Part shown: positions 13,740 to 27,750 of the stretch, one piece after another
Numbering within the stretch: the first letter of the stretch is position 1
How the letters are laid out: each line of letters opens with the position of its first letter
Notes under the pieces: model-generated
Databases searched by the model: none
Seen by the model: the letters and a program-made list of their open reading frames with translations, nothing else
What the model was told of the DNA's origin: nothing
DNA from: Adineta vaga
Taxonomy: Eukaryota; Rotifera
Direction: 5' to 3'
Length of the DNA: 64,000 nucleotides
Assembly (NCBI GenBank): GCA_021613535.1
Contig: CP075496.1
Span: 10,354,001 to 10,418,000 of the forward strand
Translations under genes and position numbers: made by a program

Positions 13740-14273
13740 TGTTCACTCATTCTCATTTTACTTTTTTTTTATTTAAATGTCATTGATTTCTTCACTTTTT
13801 TTTCTTTCAATCTCTCTTTCTCTTTAGTGTTAGTAGGTTTACTGCTATGTGACCATTATTGTCGACAGACCAACTACGCCTCCTCATTCTTCTCCTTGTT
13901 CTTCTTCATTCGTTCTCAAATAATAATCACACACATCTCATATTAATACGATTATCCATGATAGATGGCTTGTCCAATAATCTTTGTAAATATATCTATA
14001 CCTTTCAATGACTATCACTCTGTTACTTATGATAACTTTGACACATTGACTATGATCTGAATTCTTTTCTTTTAGATTTCGTTGTTTTTTTTTATCTTAT
14101 TTTATTATTCTGTTATTGTTATTTGAATTATCATTTAATTTAAAGTGAAACTAAAGAAACGAATTAATGAAAATGAATAATTGAACAGTGATCTTTGAGT
14201 TTTTTTCCTTTGACCTACACTTATCTTCTTTTTATAAACAACTACTAAACGAAAAGAAGAAGGAGAAGAAGAT

Positions 14274-17200
14274 ATGGAATATCGCAAAGCAATGATTTCT
14301 CCTCTAACGATGACTGAATCAACTAGCAATAATCATTCACATTATCAGCATCAGCATCGAAGGAAGAAAAGAACAGCTAAACGACAACAGTTACTACCGC
14401 CATCATCATTACCATATACTGATCAACACGTTCCATCAGTATCAAATACTGAATCGAACTCTAATCACGTCAAGATACATTTATGTGAACAACAAAAAGA
14501 AAACTCTCCGATGAAACGTCCGTTAGCTTGGACTAAAAAATGGACGAAATGGTTTTCACCATGTGGTTCACAACGAGTGCCCCGTAGTGATATAAATACA
14601 ACAACATCATCACTATCACCACCACTACCACCATCATCATCACAAACAGCAACAGTATCAGTTGGTGTAAGTAATCGTTCTATTCTCGTGTTTCTTTTTT
14701 GGTTTAATATCTACACCTGTTATGAGATTGATAGTTATAAGACATCGATGTCGTTCACTCATCCGTTGATTAATGATCGTAAAAAACGTGAGATGTTTTT
14801 TCGTCTCTCTACATTGTTCTCATATATACAATCTATTGTCTGAAGGACGTGATTGAGTATCAGTAAAACAATAACAACATCTCTAAGTCATCGGTGGTAT
14901 GCGTATGCGTGTAAGACAATCTGGCAATGTCTGTTTAATAGAAAGAAAAGATAAAATTCCATTTTTAATGTTCAACTCGTAATTGAATGACATAGAAATT
15001 AATTGTTAGGAATGAAGTGTATTCGATTGTCTTCGTATATGTATATAGTGATTGGCCTTTTAACACCATTTACATTGATGTGATGTGATGACAAGGAAGG
15101 ATAAGAGACAAAAAAAGAATGAAAGAAAGACTAACCGACAAAATATCTGTTCAAAGAAAGTAAATGCGTCGAAAAGACAAACGTTAAATGATCATTGATG
15201 TGAATCATATTCATTTCTACGTTGATGAATATGATAAAAATTTAATCTATTGTTCTCAATATCAGATGATTCTTTATATGAAAATAATATAAAAGGTAGA
15301 TCAAAGATTAATGCGAGACATTCGAATAGAATTTTCGTCTCATTTTCTTGTATTCAGAAGTGATCTAACTGTCTTTGATTTTGAACTGATTGAATCTTTC
15401 TCTTTTTTCTTATAGTATATTTAATGAAGTTTATTCGAATGGAGACTTAGTTCTGTGGCTTCATTCGTAGTAAGTGGAGAGTTAAAAGGAATATTCGAAT
15501 ATTTGTATTCGACTGAGTATATTAAGATAATAATCAAAGTTGTTCTAAACTGATATATTCACAAGCATTTATTTTTTCAAGACATTGTTTGACTATAAGT
15601 ACGAGTATCATTAAGAAGAATAACATCTATTATTTGACCTGTGAATGAGTGATAGGTACTAAGATTCTTTCGAAAGAAATGTATAAGTAAACATTTAATG
15701 AGCAAAACAATGCATCAACAGACTTTGTTTTCTTTTAGTAAAGTTAGTATTCATTCTCACTGAAATCTATACATAACATTGATTACATCTTTAACAGATA
15801 TATTCTATCTATTTCAAGATCGAATTTACTTTCTTCTTTTGAAAAAAAAACCCTCATTCGATAAGCTTAAACATATCTCTTCTCAAATTTGCTCGATAAT
15901 AGTTTTACTAACAATGATTTGTTCTATTGATAAAAAGAAAAGCTATAACATCTTGAAGTTATTCTTTTTTCTTGATCGATTCACATATGTTTACTTTAAC
16001 CTTTCATCATATACATTTGTTCTTAATCATTAATCATCAGATTTCCACATTATATAAGTTCAGACAAAAGTTGTAGAACAAGCATTTTCCTTTCTTCAAC
16101 TTTCGTTATTCACCAAATCAATTTTCTTAATCTACAACGTAGTACATAAATAATTCAGACGTTTGCCTTTCCAATCAGGAAAAAGAACAACGTTGAATAT
16201 ACTAAAACTTAAATTCAACATGACAGATTCATTGAACATTATCAGAACGAAGTTGATAAACATACAAACAGAAAACTAATAAATATTGCAAAGAAAAAAA
16301 AAGATCTTAAATCTATTTTATATTTGTTGATTACATCATCATAAAAGAAAAATAGAATAGTTGTAAACGAAATTGTCTTTTACGATACTATTATTGCACG
16401 TGTTTAAATCACAATCCGATTAGAGTTAGTAGTATATTTTCTTGTGTAATCAAATATCTTTTCAAGATTCATTTGATAACTTATGTATTATGTAGATTGA
16501 ATCGTATTTTACTATATGTATATAGTTGACTCAAGTGTATACATAAATGCGAGGTAGGTAACAGCTTGAGTTCTCTTTTTATCTCGTTTTATTTTGAACT
16601 TGAGAATACAATTATCAAAAGATATATAGACGTATGTTTGTGTGTGACAGCAGGAATATGTTACGCAAAAGTAGACAATACTAATTTATTGAGAAAAAAG
16701 AAAGAAAAGAAATTCTAAATAGAAACAAGTGATTTCTATGTTAAGAATGAATATCGAATAGAATTTCTCAGATTTATATTGATTAATAATCACGTTCAAT
16801 CAATCAATCAATCATTTACTTAGTAAATTTACTGAAAAGAAAAGGAAAAAACTATAAATTTCCCTTCATTAGCACATGTGCATGTTGCCTTTAAGAACGA
16901 TAATGAAGTGAGGTGTATTATTATGTTTTGAAGAAAATCATCGATGTGTTTAATGCAGTTCATTTACAGGTCTAAGAAAACAAAATCAATGTAGATGAAC
17001 TATTATTCATTATAGAGTGGTGCTCATTTCTTCTTTCTTCTTCATTTTTTTTACTTCTTTCCTTTGTTATGCGGTAACAGAAAGGAGTGTGTGTGTGATG
17101 GCTCATTGAACGTTTTGTATAGATGTGTGCGTGTCAAGCTTGTTGAAAAAAGTGAAAAGAGAGAGAGAGAGAATAAATAAGGGAGAAGCAGAAGACGAAC

Positions 17201-20200
17201 AGGAAATCAGTCTCTCTCCTGACTATACTTAATAGAAAGATGATGATGAGACGCTGTTGCTGCTGCTGTGACTACTTCAGTAGCCGACGCTTCATCTCCA
17301 TTAGTTAGAGTTATTACTTCGCTGGTTGTTGTTGCCATCTTCGTTATACGACAGAAATAGTATCTAACTAGCGCTAGTTCCATTGCCGGTGTTTCTTCAT
17401 CATTTATTAATTACAAATGAAACTCTTCCGTGTCAAAGTATGTATTTTAAATAACAATCTAGCTAATCACTTGGGACATATTCATATCAAATAAATATGC
17501 ATATTTAATAAAGAGGAAAAAATTCGATTTGTATAGAATGTTATTCTTATGTTTTTTTTGTTATTTTTTATTATAGAAACGTGCCCGAACGAAGTCCGAA
17601 AACGATCTATCCAAGCGTGGTAGCATCGATCAGAATGAAAAAGTATGTATATAAGAAAACTTTATTATTTGTATTTGGTTTTTTTCTCTTCTGTTTCATA
17701 ACCTTGAATCTATTTTTAACTATGTCAATGTAATATTTCAAAAAAAACCTCGGTCCTCTTTGACAGACTGAAGAACGAAGAGCAACTTAATAATATTTAT
17801 CTGATCAGTTTCACTTTTCAATCACGATGATCATTTGATTTTTTTTCTTTTACTATCAATTCTCCTTGACTTGGCTATTAATAATTTTGCTAACAGCAAA
17901 ATAATCTTCGTATCGGCAGTAATTTACGCGAATGCATGACGTTCATCTTCTTCCTCTCTTCGCCTGTTTTTTCAACGTTAAGGAATTCTCGTTTTTTTTT
18001 CATCTAAGACTATCTTTCTACTTCTGTTCTTTTGCTTCCATTTTAGTAAGATTTATATATATTTATTGGAATGTGATTGCTTGTTGATAGATGTCATATT
18101 TTTGGTCTTGAAATACGAGTTTCTTTCATTGTAATTTAGAGTCTTCTGGTTAACATTGTATATCAGTTTAACTTATGATAGTTATACTAATCAGATGCCT
18201 TTATACTCCTCATTTAATGATAGAGACAAATGGATCAACATACACGCATAGATTAGATCTTTTCATTAATGACTATTCGGTATAAATAGATAAGTACGTG
18301 TATATTGTTTTGTTTTTTCTCTAGTTTTATAAATATAAGGCATCTATCGAAACGATTAATAGGAACTCTTTCTTTTTTTTCTACTAGTATATTGATAAAT
18401 GTAACCAAAACGCAGGTGAAGGTCATATAAATACATATGTATATAATATAAGAATAATCCTATGTTCGTTCGTCGAAAGTTACTGATAATTGACTTGACT
18501 CGACGCAACCAGAAAGAAAGAAAAAAGGGTACGCAAACATATATTCACCTTTCGAATAAGACTAGCAAAAGAGGAACCGCAAATAACTGAGACCATAAAA
18601 GTTGATTTTCATTTGCTCTCAGACACTTTTTCCTTCTCTCTTTCATCTGTTAATATCAGATTGAGAATGACGCTTGTATGCACGTGCCATGTGTGCTTAT
18701 CTAATTTTACAACATGAAATATTGCTTGCGTTTCTTTTTTTTATCAAGTAGAAAGCGAATCAGAGAGAACTTGCCGTTCGATGGTGATTCTATTATGTGT
18801 CGGTATTATTGAGGACTAAGCGAAGACGAAGAGAGAGAGAGAGAGGAATCGAAAGCTGTTCTGTGTTCCTTCTTATGCGACAAAACAAACCGATCGAAAT
18901 AAGACAGAACGACGAATAAAAAACTACAATAATAGTAATAGCAGCAAAATACGATGTCGACAAGGAAAAGAGAAAGAAGAAGAAGGACATGGTGGCGTCG
19001 ACAAACGTCGTCGACATAGCTGTGCCTTTTTTCTTCTTTCTTCTTGCGGTTTTTCTTCTACTAACACAAGCTCGTCCGACTATTATATAAGTAACCTTCA
19101 AGCTATTACATTTGTATATATATATATATATATCGATGAGTATAGGTGACAAATAAGGAAAAAAAACAACATCATCTTCTAGGTACGTGTTTTATCAATA
19201 AATATAACGACATTTTAAATGAAAATTGTGCTAATTAGATTTAGTTTTTATTTTTCACGTATACTATTCTAGTTATTTTTTTCACATTGCTTTTTCATTC
19301 ATTCATTTAGTCATTTCTTTATTTCTATTATCACTAGTCAAATAAGTATGTTAAAGAGCAGATACCGGTGTAACTACTAGTGCAACTAACTTCAAACGAA
19401 AATGACTGTCCGATGTCTGCGCACCCATCATTGTGCGACGATGAATAGTAAATACGAAAATGCGTGTCTATATATGCTTCGAGCGACGAGTTCATTCCTT
19501 CCCTCCCTTCATCTTCTCACTCTCTCTCTCTCTCTCTATTTTACATTTCATGTGTAGGGGTGAGTGAGAAAAAAAGAAGAGAGTAAAATGAGGAGAATTT
19601 TTGACGCTACACCTTGGCGTCGTGTTGTGTGAGAAATAATTTAGATCAACTAAACCAACAACGACAGACGAGACGAGGGAAAAAGTAGTGTGTACATGTA
19701 TATGCATATAAAAAAGGGAGAACAAGAAACAGGTAATTGATACGCATTGCTGCAACAGCAGTACTCAGTACATTGTATACATATATATATATATATATAT
19801 ATACGCTTACACCAATCTGTCACCACTAATGTCGTGTTCATAACTACTGACTGATTACAATTTGTTATTCTAGTGAGTAGTGAAAAAACATATCAACATG
19901 AATATGAGCAGGTACACACATATCGTCTTTTCACCAAAGGGGCGGTTTGTAAATACGCCCATGAAAAGGTTATCGATTATCGATAGACTAGGCTGAGACT
20001 TCAATCTCCAGTCCTATGGGAGTAGCATAAAAAGAAAAATGAAGGAAAAGAGCAACAACAATAAGTAGAAGGAAAAAGGATAGATGCTCTTTTCTATTTC
20101 TATTGTTCTCATCGTCATATCTATGTGAGTAAATAGATGCACATGTTTTGTCTTTAGTTTCGTATGTGATTGAGTTGCTGATTAAGATAGAATAAAACCA

Positions 20201-22529
20201 AGAGAGAAAAGTTGCTGTTTTTCTTTCCACTTGTCTTTCATCGTCAATTTACCTTTTTTTTCTTCTTATTCTTTTATGTTTCTTTTTTCGTTCTTTATAT
20301 ATGCAGGAAAAAATCAAATGAAAAGAAATCGTCTCTATATGCGCATACATTTCGATGAAATTTACACCTAAATACATTATTTTTTCTTCGATTTTAACCG
20401 ACGACGAAGGTAAACGTTAGAAACGAGAGAAGAAAAACATTCAATGTTTTATTCATTGTTTTTGGTTTTAAAAATTACCGATGCATATAAATAGATTCTT
20501 TGACTACAGTAGTTTTAAGTAGTACAAGAAAAATTTCATTAAATAATGAGACAACGACAAGAAATGAAGAATACTTTCTTTCTTTTTCTTTTTCTTCTTC
20601 TTCTTCTTCACTTTTTGCATATGAGCTATAATCTAAAGGAAACTTTAGAAATGTTCTTTCTTTCTCATAACATTTTCTTTTTTTGTTTTTTTTCATCTAG
20701 ACAAAATTACCAACAACTAACTCAAGCTTTGCTGTTAGTCAACCTTCAAACGAAAATTCATCGACAACATCTTATCATCATCAATCTAACGAAAAAGTTA
20801 ATCATACAAATACTGTTGTCTATCGAAATAATTCTCGTCGTTATTCGAACAGTTTTTTCACATCTGCACGTTACGGAGGACCTCGAACATCGATTGCTGC
20901 CATTCCATCAATAGTTCTTAGTACTTTACAAGAAAAACAACCTAATCTTACTACTAATAATAATACTAATACCCATTTAAGTCGTTCAGTTGATCGTCTT
21001 CATAATACAAAATCTTCTCGTCGTGAACTACGTTATGAAGAACATGATGATTACATTCCACCACTGCATTCAATTCAATGTCATCCATCAACAGATCATT
21101 ATGCGAAAAATCTAAATCAATCAACTCATTTCTCTTTAAATCATCGTCGAAGTCAAATAGAAACCTATCAATTATCATCATCAACAAATAATCGTCGAAT
21201 ATTACCAAGACCCTATTCATCGAATATTCCACTTTCATACAGTCTTCAAACAATGTCAAAATCATCATCATCATCAGATAAAAAGAATAAAAATGATACT
21301 TATGGTAAATTATCTGATTGTCATTCGCCGTTATCTCCATTGGAAAACTCTGCAATAAAAGCTCCACGTCGTATTGAATCTGCATACAGTCAATTTCCAA
21401 TACCTGAACCTGTCTATGCAAATACTCAATCTCTCTACGATAATATTCTATATCCACAATCTACATCAAAAGTATTAGATACAATGGATGAGCATGAAAA
21501 AAGATCATGTGCTTCACAAACACAATTAACATGGACAATGGCAACATTTTCTTCATTTGTTGATTTAGAAAATCAATCTGCTATTATTCCTCAACCCGAT
21601 CCAAATACATTGTATTCAATTGTACAACATTATCATACTCATCCACCACCATCGGCATCTTCAGAAACAATTGAACAACTAAAATGTATATCACCTGATG
21701 TAAGTTTTATTGAAAGTATTTAAGTCTATTGTATGTAAAGTCAAGTGATACTTATTATTTCTATAAAGATTATTTCAAGATGGTATAATTCTTTTCTTAT
21801 CTTTAGTTAAGATATACAGATGAAACAAATCCTTCAACACATTATCAACGTCCACGTAGTCCAGCATCATCAAATTTAATAACCATAGAAAAACGTGATG
21901 GTTCTTTTCAAACTCATCTGTCTATAGCACCAACACAAGATATTGAATCGAATAAACATTTGTTTATTCATGATCCAACTCCATCACCGATTTCATCGTC
22001 ATCAGCAACCACGGGTCAACAAAAACAACATCATCATCACCATCATCATCATCATCGGAAACATAAATCACGCAGTAATGGAAATATAACTACGCGTGAT
22101 GTTGGTCTACAAGTAAATATTCAAACAGTGAAAAAGATCACGATTATTCCACAGAAAAGTGATGAATCATCGTTAACAACAACAACAACATCCTCACCGC
22201 CATCGCTTATGAAAACGTCTCGTGAAGTAAAACATGTTGAAACAAATACTGAACCAATAATAACAAAACGTGATACAAGTACATCCTATGAATCGAATGT
22301 TCGTTTGGTGACCTCATCATCTCAGACAGTCGATTCATCGACATCAAGTAGTACCAATCTTCAAACAAAAGCTGCTCAAACGCCAAATAAAACACTACGT
22401 GATCAATCAATTGAAACAAATAATCATGGTTTATTCGTATGTGATCTTAGTTCATTATTAAAAAACAATTCCGATGATTCATCATCATCGACATCATTAT
22501 CATTAATGAATACAAAACGAAAATCGTAG
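14274..22529 (+). CDS. Uncharacterised large Ser/Thr-rich protein (about 726 aa)
   Basis: Four phase-0 exons: 14274-14666, 17577-17642, 20701-21699 and 21807-22529. The two long introns (about 2.9 and 3.1 kb) are rare in this window. The product is basic at the N-terminus (HRRKKRTAKRQQ), with PLAWTKKWTKWFSPC near residue 80, and exon 2 encodes KRARTKSENDLSKRGS, a likely phosphorylation or 14-3-3-type patch. Exon 3 contains the ordered-looking LTWTMATFSSFVDLENQ. The tail has a His run and many SQT/AQT/ETNT repeats such as SSQTVD, KAAQTP and VETNTEP. It looks like a disordered scaffold or cytoskeletal adaptor; I do not recognise the family. The gene ends 172 nt before the last 5'-block exon of the opposite-strand DNAI7 gene. 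An alternative first exon may lie at 17417-17437. Confidence 0.7.
17417..17437 (+). CDS. Candidate alternative first coding exon of the 14274-22529 gene
   Basis: A short frame MKLFRVK followed directly by a strong donor (GTATGT), phase 0, 139 nt before the exon at 17577. It would join in frame to KRARTKSEND. Upstream (about 17080-17200) are GT and GA-rich tracts resembling other promoters in the window. This would make a short isoform without the basic N-terminal 131 residues. Inferred from splice geometry only. Confidence 0.35.
19115..19133. repeat. (TA)n microsatellite
   Basis: A TA dinucleotide run inside the long third intron of the plus-strand gene. Confidence 0.85.
19780..19803. repeat. 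(TA)n microsatellite
   Basis: About 12 AT dinucleotides inside the same intron. Confidence 0.85.
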
Positions 22530-22700
22530 GAAAGAAAAAAAATTCCCTTTTCTAAGCTATTTCTATTATCAGACGCTTCTGTGTGTATCTCTTTTTTTAT
22601 TTTGTATTTTCTTTTTCGTTTTTTTTTTCAACAAAGAGAAAGAAAGAATTTATATAAATAGAATTTCTATATCGACAATAAGACTACAATGAGAACTTAC

Positions 22701-25700
22701 TCGAATTTCGAAGATGATTTCAAATGATTGAGTATTCAATGTAAAAAGCACACTATCAGGTGCTTTTGGTCGCATACGCCATGATTGAAAGGGCATATGA
22801 GAATGACGATCATTCAATAATGCAAATGTACCAAAATCATAGGTTTTAAATGAAATCATACGAGTATCTAAATGAAGATGAAAAAGAAAATATACGATTA
22901 TGTATAAGTGAATTTACCAGGTGTATATTCATAATCAACATAACCTTCTTGTTTCCAATGATTTCGATCTTTAATCCATCGAGCAAGTAATGGTTTTTCA
23001 GTTACAAATACGTCCGATGGAATCCTGTGAAATGGAGAGTTCTTACTAGACTTGAACATCGATATTTAGATTGAAATGAATCTTTAGAATGCTAAAGTAT
23101 TCGTTTCATTTGTGAACTATCTTACTTATATCTGAAAACAAGTGCTGATTCTTGTTTCAGTGCATTGGCTAAAAACATTTTTCTTATTTCTGGATTATTT
23201 GCGATCATTGTTGCATCCAATGTTATCGATGGATCCATCGCTTCATCTGTCTGAAAGTATTCACAACTGAACAGATTATGAGCAGTAGTTTTGACTTACT
23301 TTTTCTTCAGCTTTCGTTTTTCCTGATTCAGTTTTATTCACTGATGTATATTCTTCATAGAATCGCTTGGCAAGCATCGGATCGGATGGATATGGATACG
23401 GCACAAGAACATTACTATCGTCCACTACAAATTAACAAAGAACAATGACATTTAGAAAATAAAATAACAAACAAAATAATGAACTAACCTTGCATTATTG
23501 TCCAATCTTGTACTTTTTTTGGTTGTGGTGGAATATGATAGAGATTTATCTCAAGTAAGGGTAAAATAGGCCAATGAGAACGAAGATCAATAACTGATTC
23601 ATCAGCCAATTCTTCTAAGATTAGATCAGCAGTAACTAGAAAAAAAAACAAATAATGTAAGTAGTCATTTTAAATCAATATAAATTTCAATTTGAAGTAA
23701 ATCCATATTAATAAATATATGTTTTATGTTGTTTAAGATGTTTCAAATGTCAATAAGATGGTGTTTTCGTAAACACACTTACCATCTCGTATGGATTTTT
23801 TTCTGTTTAATGCCGTTGGTGAAATATTTCCATCTTGACCTTCGTCAGCATTTTCTTTGGCAGTTTGTTCAGCTAAAGCATCTTGTAAAGCTTGCGCTTC
23901 CGCAGCTGCTGCTGCCGCCACCGCTGCTGCAGCCTCTTTTTCACGACGTCTTGCTTGTTCCATAAGTTTTCGAATTTCAGGTGGTAATGTTGGATCAATA
24001 GGTTCTTTATCATCATCTTCATCTGTAGTTGGTTTTGCTGTTTCATCAACTAACGGTTCAGGTATTGGATCTATGAGATTCAAAATATTTTCAGACAATT
24101 CTTAATATTCTTCTTGAAACGAATTTACCATAAGTATATTCAACTGATCGTATACGACATTTTGCTAATAAAGAACGTTCCGAATAATAATCGTATTTAA
24201 GAAATAACCCAAGTATAGCAATATGAGCTAATGTTAATGGTTTTGGCAAATCAAAACCGAAACCATTTTGTTCAAATGTATAACCTTTGATTCTATACAT
24301 GAGAGAAAGATCAATAGATTTTGGCTAGAAGAAACTTTAGATATTTCAATCAAACCTTGGATTATGACTCAAATTTGCCCAAACACAAACGGAAACATTT
24401 TCATTTTCAGCTATGTATTGAAAATTACTAGTTTCAAAATCTTGTAAATCAGTTGCTTTTAACATCGTATCATGAGCTGCTTGACTCCATTTATGGCGTA
24501 ATAAATCTTCCAGTTCATAAATAGTCTAAATTATTGAATGGTATTTTATTTCGTTTTAATGTTGTATACATACATTTTTATAAGTTGGAATAGAATCAAG
24601 TTCAGAAGAATCTTTTGGAATTGAATGAATAACAGTATTCAATTCTTTAATTAGAGATAAAACAAGATTTGTTTGTTTCATTGTATATTCCAAATTTGTT
24701 CGTTGATGTTCATCATTCCATAAAGTCATAAATGTATTTATTTCAAGTAAACTTGTTGGATCTGGTGTACCATCACATTGCATAACACGTTTCCACTGTT
24801 CAAAGAGAACAGATAGAAAAATAATATTTATATAGCGAAATATTTTTTCAAATTGTTTACTTTAAATTCTTCACGTTGTTTATAACGACCTATATTCGCT
24901 TCATCTTGTCGTGGTTGAATAAATTCATAAAATTCAGCTAATTCTCGACGTCGTAATTCATTGATCTAGTTAATTTAAAACTCAATTTTTAAATAAGAAA
25001 ATAATTCAATTGCATACTTCTTTGGCTAAAATGGCCTTTTCTTCAGCAAGTCGTTTTTCAGTTTCAATACGTTCTTTTTCAGCAAGTTCAGCACGTTGAC
25101 GAGCTTCCTCTATAAAATAAACATAAACGATAAAATAAGACTGGCAGTGTGGCCGAGTGGTCTAAGGCGCTGGTTTTAGGCACCAGTCGTAAAAGGCGTG
25201 GGTTCGAATCCCACCGCTGTCAGTTTATTATTATGAGGCAAGATGGCTTGCTTCTCTTTTTTTCTTTTCTTTTCTATTCTTCGTTCTTTTTCTCTATTTG
25301 ACTCTGAGAATGCAGATAATTTGAGACATTAATAAGAGAGAATCTACAACGGAAAAACTCTACTTTTCTCTGTTCTATTTGAAGTTTAATCTCTCTAATA
25401 AAATAGAAATACCTCTCTTCAGATTATTATTTTCTTTTTAAGCAAATGTCTGGTTTGTTATACATCAGATGAAAGCTAGAAATTGACAGATGATGGCATG
25501 TTAAGGCCATTTTAAAGATGTTGCGAGCCTAACGCCTAATATTATAGAAAAGTTGATTGTATCCCTGAAAAAGCTTGTCGGTTAGCTAACAGTTGTCCTA
25601 TCACGACGTACCTATCATGGAGTATTCTTGATAATTAGATATTATTAGTAGTCTACTCTTACAAAGAAATATAAGACATCCGAATTTAAATATACAGACC

Positions 25701-26249
25701 TTCTTCTCTTCGTTTTCGTTCTTCTTCTTCTCTCTTCTTTTTTGCTTTAGCAGTTTTGTTGTTCGTTGACGCCGATTTCTAAACAAATCGAAAAAGATTC
25801 TTATGATACGTACATAATATTTTTCAACGAAAACAAAAAGAAGCGCAAAAGTTGTGATTGTTGCATTCGCATACACTAGTTTTCTTCTTTTGTTTTGAAC
25901 CTTTAGCAAGCTGCTTTTTACGTGATTTGCTTTTCTTTGATTTCACACTTTTTCTAATTGCTTTTTTCGATCCATCATTTGTTAATGATCGGTCATTTAT
26001 ATTTTCATCTTTAGTCATTGTCATGTTCTAGAGAATTACTTGTCCTTTAGCTATCTTCTTCATAGTTATTTTTTTCTTTCGTTCCGATTTCTTCGACTGT
26101 GCATTCTCATTTAAGTTTGCATCATTATCAACTTTCATACAACTAGATTCGAATAGTTTCCATCTTGCAATCATTTCATGTGCTGACAAGTATGATATTT
26201 GTTTATTTGACTCTAAAATGAATAGTTTACTTACTTGAGCAGTAGACAT
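22701..26249 (-). CDS. DNAI7: DNAI7/CASC1-like protein, N-terminal and middle exons
   Basis: Fourteen exons in minus order: 26249-26235, 26027-25875, 25778-25700, 25109-25018, 24965-24861, 24795-24574, 24525-24356, 24292-24129, 24070-23783, 23635-23489, 23424-23300, 23250-23126, 23024-22918 and 22867-22701. Every phase closes, giving 653 codons. The protein begins with a Lys-rich KKxK tract and an Arg/Glu coiled coil (about residues 60-110). It continues with WKRVMQCDGTPDPTSLLEIN and SVCVWANLSHNPR, features of CASC1/DNAI7, an axonemal dynein-associated protein of motile cilia. Residues 334-429 form an acidic then Ala/Glu-rich insertion. The open frame stops soon after the last donor, without the family's C-terminal domain, which is found at 5497-6391. 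One intron (between 25700 and 25109) carries a tRNA gene on the other strand. The first exon (MSTAQ) is tentative; Met at 26024 is an alternative start. Confidence 0.8.
25143..25222 (+). tRNA. trnL-UAG: tRNA-Leu(UAG)
   Basis: A cloverleaf can be drawn. The acceptor stem GGCAGTG pairs with CGCTGTC, with wobble pairs allowed, and A is the discriminator. The D-arm starts GCCGAGTGG. Anticodon stem CTGGT pairs with ACCAG around loop TTTAGGC (anticodon TAG, 25177-25179). A variable arm follows, then the T-arm GTGGG-TTCGAAT-CCCAC. Internal A and B boxes are intact, and a T-rich run from about 25256 can terminate Pol III. There is no tRNA intron. It lies on the plus strand within an intron of the minus-strand DNAI7-like gene. 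Confidence 0.96.
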
Positions 26250-26598
26250 TGATGAACGATTTCAGTAGTAGTGTACTGTAACTGAAATTTCACATGTGTT
26301 AATTTTCATTATATAGTCTGTTGTCATATCAACAACCTTTAACAGTGACCTCTGCCCAACTGTTATTGGTTAAGAAATGCATAAATTGATTTCTAGTATA
26401 TGAGTCATTATGTGATTGTAGTAGTTTTGTTCGATTCGATAGCTGTATGTATGTAATCGTAGACATCGATCGAGATACAATTCAATTCAAGTCAATGTTC
26501 TCTAGATAACGACAAATCAATTTAATTTTGTATTTTATCTAAACTGGCATCGACTATATAAATAAGTCAATTATTGATTACAAAAGAAGAACAAAACG
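26250..26598. other. Divergent promoter region between DNAI7-like and ARF genes
   Basis: A 349-nt spacer between head-to-head genes; no coding potential seen, and any promoter elements are AT-rich and not distinctive. Confidence 0.5.
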
Positions 26599-27510
<912 letters not shown>

Positions 27511-27750
27511 GAATAAAAACAGAATGTCTGTATTTTGTGTGCAGTGATGATGATTTGACGGCATTTTCTGTTATTGGTTTTCTTCTTTCTTTACTTCTTT
27601 TTTTATACATATTCAACTGATACGTTGTTACTCCCTTTCTGTGTGTGTGTGCGTGCGTGTGTTAAGAGTCAGTGTTTTTTGTTTGATAATATGATAGTGA
27701 CTAAAGATAAAAAGAACTAATCAAAAAAAAAATTTAAAGATATACATTGA

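Larger units (their letters stand above)
6392..22700 (-). other. Putative 16.3-kb DNAI7 intron containing two plus-strand genes
   Basis: It is bounded by a strong donor (GTAAGT, minus strand, after the CGA codon ending at 22701) and an acceptor with a pyrimidine-rich tract (TTTAG before 6391), both phase 0. It contains the plus-strand genes at 9352-10437 and 14274-22529. The stretches 6392-9351 and 10438-14273 hold only AT-rich sequence, microsatellites and short unsupported open frames. If the two DNAI7 blocks are separate genes, this is intergenic sequence instead. Confidence 0.5.

Noticed and set aside
20966-21457. 163-codon minus-strand open frame
   Set aside because: Antisense to the long Ser/Thr/His-rich exon of the 14274-22529 gene, which has consistent exon phases.
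23857-24105. Ala/Ser-rich plus-strand open frame
   Set aside because: It is the antisense of the Ala-rich insertion exon of the DNAI7-like gene; a shadow.
26028-26249. 73-codon minus-strand frame continuing past the first DNAI7 exon
   Set aside because: The GTAAGT donor after codon 5 and the in-phase acceptor at 26028 indicate that the remainder is intron.
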